From: Ferrimonas sediminum
GTDB taxonomy: Bacteria; Pseudomonadota; Gammaproteobacteria; Enterobacterales; Shewanellaceae
Assembly: GCF_900100175.1 (NCBI RefSeq)
Contig: NZ_FNEM01000012.1
Span: forward strand, 1 to 64,000
Length of the DNA stretch: 64,000 nt
Direction of reading: 5' to 3'
The translations under genes and the position numbers were made by a program. Shown piece after piece: positions 1 through 7,806 of this stretch; the stretch's first letter is position 1, and each line of letters opens with the position of its first letter. The notes under the pieces are model-generated. The model worked only from the letters and a program-made list of their open reading frames with translations, searched no databases and had not been told where the DNA came from.

Positions 1-217
1 GATAAAGCCAGAAGCCACAAGGACCGGCTTCGTAGACAACACAGAGTTTATTGGCCTTGGCAGCCTGCTGTTTTAACAGCTTGTCGAAGGCTCTTAGGTT
101 GGTGAGGATGGTTCCGTAGTAACACACGGCATCGCCCACCGTGTCAGAAACTAATGCAACATCAGTGCTTTCTTTGTGCACATCCAGCCCGACGAAAAGT
201 GTGTTAGCTTTAACCAT
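1..217 (-). CDS. IS110-family transposase, N-terminal part (cut by window edge)
   Basis: Reading the minus strand from the ATG at 217 gives 72 open codons that run off the window. The product begins MVKANTLFVGLDVHKEST and continues to YEAGPCGFWLY. This is the start of the RuvC-like DEDD domain of IS110-family transposases: the first catalytic Asp is in GLDVHKES and the second acidic residue is in the YEAGP motif. A strong ribosome binding site (AGGAGGT) lies 5 bases upstream of the ATG. The C-terminal serine-bearing domain is outside the window, so I cannot tell whether the element is intact. Family assignment is confident; the subgroup (IS110 or IS1111) cannot be decided here. Confidence 0.88.
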   Translation of the reverse strand, partial: MVKANTLFVGLDVHKESTDVALVSDTVGDAVCYYGTILTNLRAFDKLLKQQAAKANKLCVVYEAGPCGFWLY

Positions 218-306
218 GTCGACCTCCTGCGGTGTTTGATTGCGTGATTCAACAAACAGTGTGGCTCTGGTTTTACTAATCCACGATAAAACGCAGGAGG
301 CCGACA
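217..306 (-). promoter_or_regulatory. Inverted repeat over the transposase leader; putative IS110 left-end guide-RNA region
   Basis: Arms at 217-231 and 292-306 match at 14 of 15 positions and enclose 60 bases. In the transposase transcript the downstream arm contains the AGGAGG ribosome binding site, so pairing would mask it. In IS110-group elements the non-coding end next to the transposase start encodes a structured bispecific guide (bridge) RNA. The position fits, but no guide loops or element boundary could be assigned from sequence alone. Confidence 0.5.
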
Positions 307-359
307 CTCGCACAGGGAATCATGATGTCTAGAGGTTTCACAGCTAGGTATTTAGTAAT

Positions 360-689
360 ATGCGTGTAGTTCAGTTATCTTGTCCAATTTTGATATTTTT
401 GGCCCTTTTAATAAGCTGGGAGTCACTTTCCTGGCTTGGCGATGGTGCATCTGCAAGTACAGCCGGAGGTCTTGGGCTTTTGTTCATCTATGTAATTTTT
501 CCGGTATTGGGTGTCTCAGCTTTGATGTCTGTTTTTTCAACAGCGTCTTTGCTGACATCTAAGCAAAGAGCATTTTATCGGATGGAGTCGAAAGGCTGGT
601 TGACATTGATTGGACTAAACGGATTGTTGAGCACTTTTTTCATCATATTAGCAGCCTGGTTTGCGTTAATTTGGTACAGCAATACCTAA
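360..689 (+). CDS. Small membrane protein of unknown function (possible gene-cassette ORF)
   Basis: The predicted protein is 109 residues with about three hydrophobic segments (near residues 8-22, 36-62 and 80-105), so an inner-membrane protein is likely. I do not recognise the family. There is no clear ribosome binding site before the ATG, so the start is uncertain. The stop codon lies inside the first bases of an attC-like site (684-784), the arrangement of an integron gene cassette. Base composition is AT-richer than the housekeeping genes to the right, which fits transferred DNA. It sits just outside the left end of the IS110 element. Confidence 0.55.
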   Translation: MRVVQLSCPILIFLALLISWESLSWLGDGASASTAGGLGLLFIYVIFPVLGVSALMSVFSTASLLTSKQRAFYRMESKGWLTLIGLNGLLSTFFIILAAWFALIWYSNT

Positions 690-784
690 CAAGACAACGT
701 AGTCGGATCTTAGCCCGGCCGGATGTGCTCGTGCCTCGCGGAGTATAGCCGGGCAGTCTGCTCCCGCTAAGTGGAGCGTTAACA
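684..784 (+). repeat. attC-like site 1 (possible integron cassette recombination site)
   Basis: The site opens with ACCTAAC (684-690), matching the RYYYAAC core, and closes with GTTAACA (778-784), a partial match to GTTRRRY. A perfect 7-bp inverted repeat, GCCCGGC (713-719) and GCCGGGC (748-754), lies between, and TTAGC/GCTAA pairs further out. Length is about 101 bp, within the range of attC sites. The closing core deviates from consensus, so this is a candidate only. Confidence 0.42.
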
Positions 785-809
785 CTCTATCACTCATAAC
801 GGAGGTTTT

Positions 810-1046
810 TTGAATATATTCCAAATGATGCGTACTGGTGAGCTACCCCCAATGGTTTTTGGGTTATTCCTTCAAGCTATCGCACTTGCGGGGCTTTGTT
901 TTTTGCTGGCCAGAAGTAAAAACAGAAGTTGGAAATTAGCAGTTTTGGCAGGGGTCATACCAATGTTTAATTATTTGGCAGTCTTGTACTATGTTGGTGT
1001 TCCTAAAGCCGAGCTTTCCCAACCAGAGTCTAGCAACAATGGCTAA
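810..1046 (+). CDS. Small two-helix membrane protein (possible gene-cassette ORF)
   Basis: The protein has 78 residues with two hydrophobic helices (about residues 14-34 and 42-64) and a polar tail, resembling short membrane proteins of the phospholipase-D-nuclease N-terminal type. The start is a TTG at 810 chosen because GGAGG lies 4 bases upstream; an ATG at 825 is the alternative. The TAA stop is the TAA of the following attC-like site at 1041-1099. Function is unknown. Confidence 0.55.
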   Translation: MNIFQMMRTGELPPMVFGLFLQAIALAGLCFLLARSKNRSWKLAVLAGVIPMFNYLAVLYYVGVPKAELSQPESSNNG

Positions 1047-1099
1047 CAACGCATAATTGCTTAATTCCGCTGTGTTAACCAATTAAGCGGACGTTAAGT
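1041..1099 (+). repeat. attC-like site 2 (59-base-element length)
   Basis: The opening core is GGCTAAC (1041-1047, one mismatch to RYYYAAC) and the closing core GTTAAGT (1093-1099) fits GTTRRRY exactly. Between them GCTTAATT and AATTAAGC form a perfect 8-bp stem, and CGC/GCG pair next to the cores. The total length is 59 bp, the classical size of a short attC. It is the better of the two sites in this window. Confidence 0.55.
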
Positions 1100-1122
1100 T
1101 TCTACATGGAGATGGGAGAAAA

Positions 1123-1362
1123 ATGGAATCAGTAGGTAATCAATTACAAAAACGAAACGAGAAAGGTACAGTAAAACTTGTGTTTGTACTTTTTCCCATT
1201 TTTACACTGCTATTTGGCTTTGGGGCTGGCTTACTATGGACCATGGGGGGCGGTGCAACTGACCCAGACCTCTATGGGACTTTCGCAATGATGGGCTTTC
1301 CTTTCCTTGTAGCGTTCATTTTGGTCACAGTCTACTACCTGAGAAAGATAGATAGATTGTGA
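1123..1362 (+). CDS. Small two-helix membrane protein
   Basis: The protein has 79 residues. A charged N-terminus (about 18 residues) is followed by two hydrophobic segments (about 19-40 and 50-72) and a short basic end. A GGGAG ribosome binding site precedes the ATG. It starts 24 bases after attC-like site 2, so it may be the next cassette ORF, but no attC-like site follows its stop. No family is recognised. Confidence 0.5.
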   Translation: MESVGNQLQKRNEKGTVKLVFVLFPIFTLLFGFGAGLLWTMGGGATDPDLYGTFAMMGFPFLVAFILVTVYYLRKIDRL

Positions 1363-1446
1363 GTCAGAAGCCGAGTAATTATGAGCCCTCTCCTCTCTGT
1401 AAAGACGATGTTGGCTTATAGGGAGCCATTGCGTGGTAGAGTGCAT

Positions 1447-1468
1447 CGGTGCTTTACATGAAGCACCG
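1447..1468. repeat. Perfect 8-bp stem-loop
   Basis: CGGTGCTT and AAGCACCG flank the loop TACATG. No run of T follows on either strand, so it is not a typical intrinsic terminator. It lies in the gap between two short ORFs. Confidence 0.4.
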
Positions 1469-1560
1469 TATTGCCTTGCTGGTCGATAATACAGAGGTAT
1501 ATCGGCCTGGCGGGCAGTTCACAACTTAGTTCGGCATTGGCATGCTAACGGGAAATCATA

Positions 1561-1950
1561 ATGTTAACGATCTACTCCTATTACTTTGAAGAGTACCTGT
1601 TTAAATTCTCCTTCGAAGCAGAAGAGGGCGCAGGTGCTCCTCCCTGGCTAGACAGTGACGCGTTTCCACCCTTATCGCCACGCCAGGCTATCGACGCATC
1701 CAAAAATGCGGTGGCAGAAATGCTTAAGGCCTACCCATGGGCCGACCCTCAATTCAGTGCTTGTGCATTAAAGAGAACCACAGAGTCTGAAGGAGGGTGG
1801 TGGTACTACGATGTTGAGTGGATGGTGTGGCCGCCTGAGTGTGATGGCGGTGATCGAAGCGGCATAAACGTTCCGGTCATGCTCAATGGCCGAGTTCCGT
1901 CATTTGAGGTTTTCAAATACCAGGACCGCTTTAAAGCCTGGGAATCCTGA
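1561..1950 (+). CDS. Hypothetical protein, 129 aa
   Basis: A soluble protein with many aromatic and acidic residues, no signal peptide and no membrane segment. The central part reads as an alternating strand pattern (GGWWYYDVEWMVWPP). I do not recognise the family. The ribosome binding site (CGGGAAA) is weak. The coding frame is open over its whole length with ordinary codon use, and it sits in the accessory stretch left of the recombinase. Confidence 0.5.
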   Translation: MLTIYSYYFEEYLFKFSFEAEEGAGAPPWLDSDAFPPLSPRQAIDASKNAVAEMLKAYPWADPQFSACALKRTTESEGGWWYYDVEWMVWPPECDGGDRSGINVPVMLNGRVPSFEVFKYQDRFKAWES

Positions 1951-2481
1951 AAACTAGTGAGAGGTGTCGATAACCCAACACTCTTTCTGCGTTTGGGCCA
2001 TCTCGGCGCAGTGTGATTGCTCTGCCGGAATTAACAACCGCCAGGCCATAAACAGGTGCGTTCCCGTGCCCGAATGGGTACAAGCTACCAAGAACGCAAA
2101 TCTACTTAGGGTGACATTCATCAAACCCGAGTCCCGGGTACAGCCACAGGGCAGGGCGGCCGTTACCAGGCCAGCACCTCATGTTTTACTGCTGCGCTAT
2201 TGGCAATGCCATTGGCGTCCTGTTTCTCATATCAAAGCGTTTCCTGGCAACGTCGAACCGGAACACTGGCTGGTCATCCGGCGATAAAATAACAGACCCG
2301 CCTGTTTCAGTACCGACAATCCTCCTTGATACAAATCACTAGTGCTTGCATCGTGGTTCAAAACCGGGCTTGTTAACGGCTCTTATGGCCGGACTTTGTC
2401 AGGCGCAGCGGTGGCCATTGCGACCAGCAACTATAATCCGTTGGTGTTTCAGCTATCCACAGACGGTTCGAGGACAACACT
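1951..2481. other. Gap without a convincing gene
   Basis: About 530 bases between two hypothetical genes. An open frame at 1964-2287 starts with GTG, has no ribosome binding site and gives a low-complexity, Cys/Arg-rich peptide, so I do not call it. No attC-like site, terminator or repeat was seen. Confidence 0.5.
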
Positions 2482-2787
2482 ATGTCAGCACAAGATAAGT
2501 TAGGTGGCTATGCCAGTGGCTTTGGAAGCCTAGATGCTCAGGTAATTGGTGCCAATGTAACGGCCGACTATAAGCTTCTCGACAAAGATGGTGCTGTCTA
2601 TGAAAAAGGAGATTTACCTCAATACATTACCGAGCTAAAAAAGCTCGGCGATGAGATGGTGATCTCCGATGTCATGGTCGATGGCGACCAGGCCTGGTGT
2701 AAGTGGCAAATCGGTGACATCACCGGCGCTGGCCTCATCCGTTTTGGTGACAACGGGGTAAGCCAGGAGCAGCTGTTCTATATATAG
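2482..2787 (+). CDS. SnoaL/NTF2-like small protein, 101 aa (tentative)
   Basis: The ATG is preceded by GAGGA at a suitable distance. The protein is acidic and soluble, with a pattern of strands (ADYKLLDKDGAVY, MVISDVMVDGDQAWCKWQI, GAGLIRFGDNG, SQEQLFY) that resembles the curved sheet of NTF2/SnoaL-fold proteins. The fold suggestion is an inference from this pattern. There are no catalytic residues I can assign. It stands alone between accessory DNA and the recombinase gene. Confidence 0.6.
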   Translation: MSAQDKLGGYASGFGSLDAQVIGANVTADYKLLDKDGAVYEKGDLPQYITELKKLGDEMVISDVMVDGDQAWCKWQIGDITGAGLIRFGDNGVSQEQLFYI

Positions 2788-2831
2788 AGGTCTGAACTCC
2801 TGTCGCCATTGTGGCTGGCGCCAGGGGTAAG

Positions 2832-2888
2832 GCGTTGTCGCACACCGTTGAGACCGTGTACGGAGTCTCGACGGTGCGTAGGCAACGC
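2832..2888. repeat. Long imperfect inverted repeat
   Basis: GCGTTG (2832-2837) pairs with CAACGC (2883-2888), and the inner arms 2841-2854 and 2865-2878 pair at 12 of 14 positions around a 10-base loop. No T-run follows. A second, perfect 8-bp stem-loop (GCCGATAA...TTATCGGC, 3062-3083) lies next to the recombinase stop codon. The rest of 2788-3084 shows nothing further. Confidence 0.45.
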
Positions 2889-3084
2889 GATGCTTGTTTT
2901 AAGTGGTCAGTAATCTGGGTAGAGCAGGCGCCAGGAATGAAAGGTACAGCAGCAACCGATCAACAGGCGCTTCGTTCTTCCTATATCATATTTACCATAA
3001 TATACATTGTGCGCAATTGCGTATTGGTTGCGGGCCCTTGGAAACAGGTCCCGCATTTGAAGCCGATAAATAGCGTTATCGGCA

Positions 3085-4377
3085 TTATCCCTGATTCGCC
3101 AGGCCATCCATGGGTTTACGCGCTGCGCTCTGATGCCGTTCAACCCGACTGGTATGCAGATACCGCGACGTGGTATCGATGCTGTCGTGCCTGGCGTCGG
3201 CCTGCACATGGGACAACGGCCGTTGGTGAATGTTGATGTCGTGGCTGATGCCGGTATGGCGCAAACTGTGGGTGGTCATGGTGCGCATCTCTGCCGCGTC
3301 CTGGCTGAGTCCATCGGCCTCGGCTTCATTAGCGGCGCTGGCAATGATGCCGTCAATCACTTCCCGTATCTGGCGAATTCCGAGATTGGCGTGGCGCACG
3401 CCGGCATCGCGTCCATGGGCTGACGCCTTATGACGCACAAACAATGGCGTCTGTTCGTCCGGCGCCGGTAACTCAGATAAGCCCAAATGGCCGCGATACT
3501 GCTTGAGTGCGGCAAGCAGCGCGTCGGAAACCGCCACGGTTCCCGATTTACCGGATTTGCTTAGCGGCACAAAAAAGCCCCAGACGCCGGTTTTCTTATC
3601 CCGCCGAAACTGGCCCATCACCGGTGAAAAACCGGGCCTGGCCGCCACCTCCGATATCCGCAGATAACAGCTGTACATCAGGCTGATTAAAAACCGGCTA
3701 CGCTGATGCTCATCTGGTTGCTGCTCGGCCAGCCGGTCTACGCACGCCATCACATAAGACCATTGCAGTTCGCTAAAGGCTTTGAGGTTTTCATCGTCTT
3801 CCCGGGCCGTCAGGTGCTGTTGATTGTTCTTGTAGCGCCCGGCACGCAACAAAATCGCCGCCGGATTGCGATCGCCAAAGTCCACATCAATCAGATAGGA
3901 AAAGAATGCCGACAGCAGCGCCAGCTTGGTACGAATGGCTGAATGAGACAACTGATACGCCAGCTCCTGGCCCAGATCCTTCTTGCCCAGAAACGGTCGC
4001 CACTTGGGATTGGGCCGACGCTCGCCATCTTTAAGTTGAAACTGCGGCACATTACAAAAGCCGATCAACCCGGTTGGCGGTTGCTGACAAAACTCCAGGT
4101 AACGCGCCAGGCTGCGTCGGTCCACCTGTAAAATTGAACATTGCTCAACCTGCCACAACCAATGGAAAAAGGTCGTCAGTTCACTGCGATGGCTTTTGAA
4201 GTTGTTCTCAACGGCTTTTTGCTCCAGTAGCCAGTCGTAAGCCAACTCATAGGTCAGTCCGGCGTCTGACACCCCGCTTTCAATCTGTAACGCTATGTAT
4301 TTATTGATATATTCATTAGGGTGATCGAAGTGTTTAAGGGTGTCAAACAATGGCATGGCCGGTGCGTGCGGGTTCAC
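3085..4377 (-). CDS. Tyrosine recombinase / site-specific integrase
   Basis: The protein has 430 residues. The C-terminal catalytic domain carries the tyrosine-recombinase set: Arg240 (YLRISE), His370 and Arg373 (HSLRHTG), His397 (ARHDSI) and the nucleophile Tyr406 (SRYLH). Residues 20-170 form a core-binding domain of the phage-integrase SAM-like type. It is longer than integron IntI (about 320-340 aa), and I do not see clear IntI-specific features, so it is better called an XerC-like chromosomal integrase. The GTG at 4377 is the start, with AAGG 8 bases upstream; an ATG at 4356 is possible. A LexA box lies 22 bases upstream, pointing to SOS control. It is divergent from lonH and borders the accessory DNA at 1-3084. 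Confidence 0.88.
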   Translation of the reverse strand: MNPHAPAMPLFDTLKHFDHPNEYINKYIALQIESGVSDAGLTYELAYDWLLEQKAVENNFKSHRSELTTFFHWLWQVEQCSILQVDRRSLARYLEFCQQPPTGLIGFCNVPQFQLKDGERRPNPKWRPFLGKKDLGQELAYQLSHSAIRTKLALLSAFFSYLIDVDFGDRNPAAILLRAGRYKNNQQHLTAREDDENLKAFSELQWSYVMACVDRLAEQQPDEHQRSRFLISLMYSCYLRISEVAARPGFSPVMGQFRRDKKTGVWGFFVPLSKSGKSGTVAVSDALLAALKQYRGHLGLSELPAPDEQTPLFVRHKASAHGRDAGVRHANLGIRQIREVIDGIIASAANEAEADGLSQDAAEMRTMTTHSLRHTGISHDINIHQRPLSHVQADARHDSIDTTSRYLHTSRVERHQSAARKPMDGLANQG

Positions 4378-4399
4378 TAAGTGCGCCTTTTTACGATAA

Positions 4400-4415
4400 C
4401 TGTATGAATATACAG
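4400..4415. promoter_or_regulatory. LexA (SOS) box between the integrase and lonH
   Basis: CTGT-ATGAATAT-ACAG fits the gammaproteobacterial LexA consensus CTGT-N8-ACAG exactly, with an AT-rich centre. It is 22 bases upstream of the integrase start and about 90 bases upstream of the divergent lonH start, so the integrase is the more likely target. Confidence 0.8.
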
Positions 4416-4502
4416 TATCACATCACTAATCCGAGATCAGCCCCCTGCCCTTGGGTGCCATTTTGGCCGTTGAAGTGTGGTATATTGGCGGCTTTTCCGC
4501 TG

Positions 4503-6182
4503 ATGGAGTACGGCCAGTTGGTCAACCGCCAAAGTTATCGCTTACTAGAGACCCAGCTTTTTCCACAATTTTCTGAGTCCGCCACCCCGAATGCCACGCT
4601 CGAGTACCCTACCCTGTTGTTGGGTCAGAGCCGGCTGATCGCCTGCTGGCAGGCGCTGTTGGCTCAAAGCGCCAATCATCTGTATTTATGCAACACGGCC
4701 GGCTTAAGCGGTCTGGCGGTGCTGAATGATTTGCAACAGTTGCCCTCATCATCGTCCCTGGGCAGTGCCAGCGGTCGCCAGGCCGGCACCGACACGGTGT
4801 CCGATTCTGTCGTGGTGGATCGCATCCTATCTCGTCAGGCGCTCTATGGTCACACTCATACCGATGGCAGCATCAGCACCGGTTTGCTGAGCCAGACCCG
4901 TTTGCTGGTGATTCCGGTGGAGTACCTGTTGGACCGGCCGTCGGTATGGTGGCCGCTGAAGCAGGCTCTGGAAACCGGCCACTACCCACAGGGTAACCGT
5001 TTATTGCCGGTACAGTGCCAGCTGGTGATCATCGGCAGCGCCGCCGATTACGATAACCTCAACGGTTTTGACAGCAACTTTTCCGATGTCATCAACCTCT
5101 ACGGCGAATGCCAGCCTGAGATGGAAGCGGTAACCGCCGAACAGCAAAGCCAGTGGATGACCGCCGCCAACGCCGAATGCCAGCGACTGTGTCAACGCGA
5201 TCTGTCGCCGGCCGCTGCCAAACGTCTGGCCCGCCATGCCAGCCGCCTGGTGGAGCACCAGGGGAAGTTCAGCTTGTCCTGGTCCGAGATCAATAAGCTG
5301 TTCAAGTTACTGGACGCCAACACCGGTGCCGAGGTCAGCGAGGATGAGATCATTGCCGCCCTCGCCCTGCAGAGCCAGATGCACAACGCACTGGAGGAGT
5401 CGTCCCACGAGTCGATCCGCGAGCAGATGGTGCTGGTGCAAACCCAGGGCCAGGCCGTTGGCCAGATCAACGGTCTGACTGTGGTGGATTACTGTGGCCA
5501 CAGTTACGGCGAGCCGGCCCGAATCACCACCACGGTGCATTACGGCGACGGTGAAGTGGCGGATGTGGAGCGCAAGTCGGATCTCGCCGGCAACATTCAC
5601 GCCAAGGGGATGATGATCCTGTCCGCCTGCCTGTACCGGCTGTTTGGCCGCGATGCCCCTTTGCATCTCAATGCCAACATCGTGTTCGAGCAATCCTACC
5701 AGACCATTGATGGCGACAGCGCGTCATTGGCGGAATACTGCAGCCTGATCTCCGCCATCGCCGATGCGCCCATTGCTCAGAATCTGGCCATGACCGGCGC
5801 CGTGGATCAGTTCGGTAACGTGCAGGCAATTGGCGGTATCAATCAGAAAATTGAAGGCTTCTTTCGGGTTTGCAACAGCCGCACCCTTACCGGAGACCAG
5901 GGTGTGATCTTACCATCAGCTAACATGCGTCAGCTGAATCTGAGTGATGAGGTAATTCAAGCGGTGCTTGAAAAGCGCTTCCATCTGTATCAGGTCGATA
6001 AAGTGGAGCAGGCGCTGGAGCTGGTCAGTGACATTCCCCTGGCCGAGGCGGATAAAGACAACCAATACCCGCAAGAAAGCCTGTATGGCAAGGTGCAACT
6101 GCGATTGGCTCAACTGGTCGGTGCAGGTGAGGAGCCACTGACACTGCTGGATCGCATCAAAGAGCGACTGAGACTCAGCTGA
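4503..6182 (+). CDS. ycbZ: Lon-like ATP-independent protease LonH (YcbZ)
   Basis: The protein is 559 residues from the ATG at 4503, close to E. coli YcbZ (586). The C-terminal third is a Lon proteolytic domain with the Ser-Lys dyad: Ser in DGDSASLAE and Lys in GGINQKIEGFF. The GEPARITTTVHYGDG and GNIHAKGMMI segments match the family. The N-terminal region is a degenerate AAA-like part in which I see no Walker A motif. No good ribosome binding site precedes 4503; a TTG at 4518 with GGAG 9 bases upstream is an alternative start. An upstream extension would run into the integrase promoter and is unlikely. The ycbZ-fabA order is conserved in enterobacteria. Confidence 0.88.
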   Translation: MEYGQLVNRQSYRLLETQLFPQFSESATPNATLEYPTLLLGQSRLIACWQALLAQSANHLYLCNTAGLSGLAVLNDLQQLPSSSSLGSASGRQAGTDTVSDSVVVDRILSRQALYGHTHTDGSISTGLLSQTRLLVIPVEYLLDRPSVWWPLKQALETGHYPQGNRLLPVQCQLVIIGSAADYDNLNGFDSNFSDVINLYGECQPEMEAVTAEQQSQWMTAANAECQRLCQRDLSPAAAKRLARHASRLVEHQGKFSLSWSEINKLFKLLDANTGAEVSEDEIIAALALQSQMHNALEESSHESIREQMVLVQTQGQAVGQINGLTVVDYCGHSYGEPARITTTVHYGDGEVADVERKSDLAGNIHAKGMMILSACLYRLFGRDAPLHLNANIVFEQSYQTIDGDSASLAEYCSLISAIADAPIAQNLAMTGAVDQFGNVQAIGGINQKIEGFFRVCNSRTLTGDQGVILPSANMRQLNLSDEVIQAVLEKRFHLYQVDKVEQALELVSDIPLAEADKDNQYPQESLYGKVQLRLAQLVGAGEEPLTLLDRIKERLRLS

Positions 6183-6247
6183 TCGGAGTTGTTTAGTGAA
6201 CACGTGTTCGCTAATCTGGGGGCATCTTAATTAGAGGATGTCGTGCT

Positions 6248-6787
6248 ATGCAAGCTACTGCCGAGTTGCCCGTTGAGAAGGTCGACCAATTTAGCAAAGA
6301 AGAACTGATCGCCAGCGGCCATGGTGCCCTGTTTGGTGAAGACGCCCCGCGTCTGCCTAAGGACAACATGCTGATGCTGGATCGCATCACCCGCATCAGC
6401 GATACCGGCGGTAAGTTTGGTAAAGGTGAACTGATCGCCGAGCTGGATATCAACCCGGACCTGTGGTTCTTCGATTGCCACTTCGAGTCCGATCCGGTAA
6501 TGCCTGGCTGTCTGGGCCTGGATGCCATGTGGCAGCTGGTTGGCTTCTTCCTGGCCTGGCAAGGCGGTAAAGGTAAGGGTCGTGCGCTGGGTGTGGGTGA
6601 AGTGAAGTTCACCGGTCAGATTCTGCCAACGTCGAAGAAGGTGACCTACCACATTCACCTGAAGCGCACCATCAACCGCAAGTTGATCATGGGCATGGCC
6701 GACGCCGACCTGATGGTCGATGGCCGCCTGATCTACCAGGCGACCGATCTGAAAGTGGGCGTGTTCCAGGACACCAGCACCTTCTAA
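6248..6787 (+). CDS. fabA: 3-hydroxydecanoyl-[ACP] dehydratase/isomerase FabA
   Basis: FabA dehydrates 3-hydroxyacyl-ACP and isomerises trans-2- to cis-3-decenoyl-ACP, starting unsaturated fatty-acid synthesis in the cytoplasm. The protein has 179 residues (E. coli 172). The hot-dog fold active site is visible: His in [14 protein letters not shown] and Asp in LGLDAMWQ. An AGGA ribosome binding site precedes the ATG by 9 bases. It lies 65 bases after ycbZ, in the same order as E. coli. Its stop overlaps the stop of the convergent glutathione peroxidase gene. Confidence 0.97.
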   Translation: MQATAELPVEKVDQFSKEELIASGHGALFGEDAPRLPKDNMLMLDRITRISDTGGKFGKGELIAELDINPDLWFFDCHFESDPVMPGCLGLDAMWQLVGFFLAWQGGKGKGRALGVGEVKFTGQILPTSKKVTYHIHLKRTINRKLIMGMADADLMVDGRLIYQATDLKVGVFQDTSTF

Positions 6788-7266
6788 AGCAGCGCGGCAA
6801 TGTCCTTGTCGATCTGTTCCGGCTTGGTGGTGGGCGCGTAGCGCTTCACCACCTTGCCCTGTTGGTCGATCAGGAACTTGGTGAAGTTCCACTTAATCCC
6901 GTCCCCCAGCAACCCCCCTTTCTGCTTTTTCAGCCACACATACAGTGGGTGTGCCCTGCGGCCGTTAACCTCGATCTTGGCAAACAGCGGAAAGCTGATA
7001 TTGAACTGCAGATCGCAGAATGAGCGTATCGCCTCGTCATCGCCGGATTCCTGGCTGCCAAACTGGTTACAGGGAAACGCCAATACCGAAAATCCCTTAT
7101 CACTGTATTTCTGCTGCAGTTTCTCCAGCCCCTCATATTGGGGCGTAAAACCACAGGCACTGGCGGTATTGACCACCAACAGAACCTGGCCGCGGTATTG
7201 CTCAAATTCGATGGTGTCGTGTCGGTTGGATTGCGCACTGAACTGGTACACGCTGGAGTCGCTCAT
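6784..7266 (-). CDS. Glutathione peroxidase family protein (BtuE-like)
   Basis: The enzyme reduces peroxides with thiols, probably thioredoxin or glutathione. The protein has 160 residues, the usual family length. The catalytic tetrad is present: Cys in [10 protein letters not shown], Gln in PCNQFGSQE, and Trp and Asn in IKWNFTKFL. The active-site residue is Cys, not selenocysteine. There is no signal peptide, so it is cytoplasmic. It converges on fabA with a 4-base overlap of stop regions, and no terminator separates the two genes. Confidence 0.92.
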   Translation of the reverse strand: MSDSSVYQFSAQSNRHDTIEFEQYRGQVLLVVNTASACGFTPQYEGLEKLQQKYSDKGFSVLAFPCNQFGSQESGDDEAIRSFCDLQFNISFPLFAKIEVNGRRAHPLYVWLKKQKGGLLGDGIKWNFTKFLIDQQGKVVKRYAPTTKPEQIDKDIAALL

Positions 7267-7377
7267 AGCCCTTCCCTGCTGTGATGAAAAAAATGTCTAA
7301 TGCTTTGAGTGTACTCCGATTCTCGCCGCAATCCAGACCCGATACACGCCCGCGAATGCCAGCCTGGCATCTGCCAC

Positions 7378-7402
7378 AAAAAAGCCCCCGTAAACGGAGG
7401 CT
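7378..7402 (-). terminator. Rho-independent terminator after rmf
   Basis: On the minus strand AGCCTCCG and CGGGGGCT pair around TTTA (one G-T pair) and are followed by six T. It lies 23 bases beyond the rmf stop. Confidence 0.85.
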
Positions 7403-7424
7403 CATGTTAGACGAACTGCGAATT

Positions 7425-7601
7425 CTACTTGTTAAACATTCCGGAAACCCGACTGTCGATGGCATCACGCCATCCACCCAGCCACATCATTTTGGCGTCC
7501 ATCGACTGATAGGGACAATTCTCTTTTGAACGCCCTGACAAACCTGCTTGAAACCCACGTGCTTGTGCTCTTTCCAAACGATCCCGTTTTTGTCTCTTCA
7601 T
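7425..7601 (-). CDS. rmf: Ribosome modulation factor RMF
   Basis: The 58-residue protein begins MKRQKRDRLERAQARGFQAG and contains GRSKENCPY and MMWLGGWRDA, the hallmark segments of RMF (E. coli 55 aa). RMF binds the 30S subunit in stationary phase and dimerises 70S ribosomes into inactive 100S particles. An AAGGA ribosome binding site is 9-10 bases upstream. The gene is near fabA as in E. coli, although here gpx lies between them. The 155-base region upstream holds a GGAGGCTAACGCC-type stem (near 7638-7656) that could be part of its leader. A strong terminator follows. Confidence 0.96.
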   Translation of the reverse strand: MKRQKRDRLERAQARGFQAGLSGRSKENCPYQSMDAKMMWLGGWRDAIDSRVSGMFNK

Positions 7602-7756
7602 TTAACGCTCATCCTTCTTTTTTGCCGTCTACAGGTTGAGGAGGCTAACGCCTCAGTCACCACTATTGGCGATTTTTTGCCAGGGTTCAACCCCCATTTA
7701 TGACGACAGAAAAGATTTTCAGTTAAATTACTGAGAAAAAACGTACTATTTTATGC

Positions 7757-7783
7757 AAAAAAAAGAGGAGCTATGCTCCTCTT
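7757..7783 (-). terminator. Terminator after the DUF3466 gene
   Basis: AAGAGGAGC and GCTCCTCTT form a 9-bp stem with a 3-base loop, followed on the minus strand by eight T. Confidence 0.88.
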
Positions 7784-7806
7784 CTGGTTGTGCTTGAGTC
7801 TACGCT

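Noticed and set aside
1964-2287. 107-codon ORF on the plus strand
   Set aside because: GTG start without ribosome binding site, unusual composition, no recognisable fold.
2811-3236. 141-codon ORF overlapping the integrase 3' end
   Set aside because: It overlaps the integrase in the opposite strand, covers the inverted repeat at 2832-2888 and shows no family feature.
3085-4377. Integron integrase IntI
   Set aside because: The protein is about 100 residues longer, lacks recognisable IntI-specific features and transcribes toward, not away from, the cassette-like ORFs.
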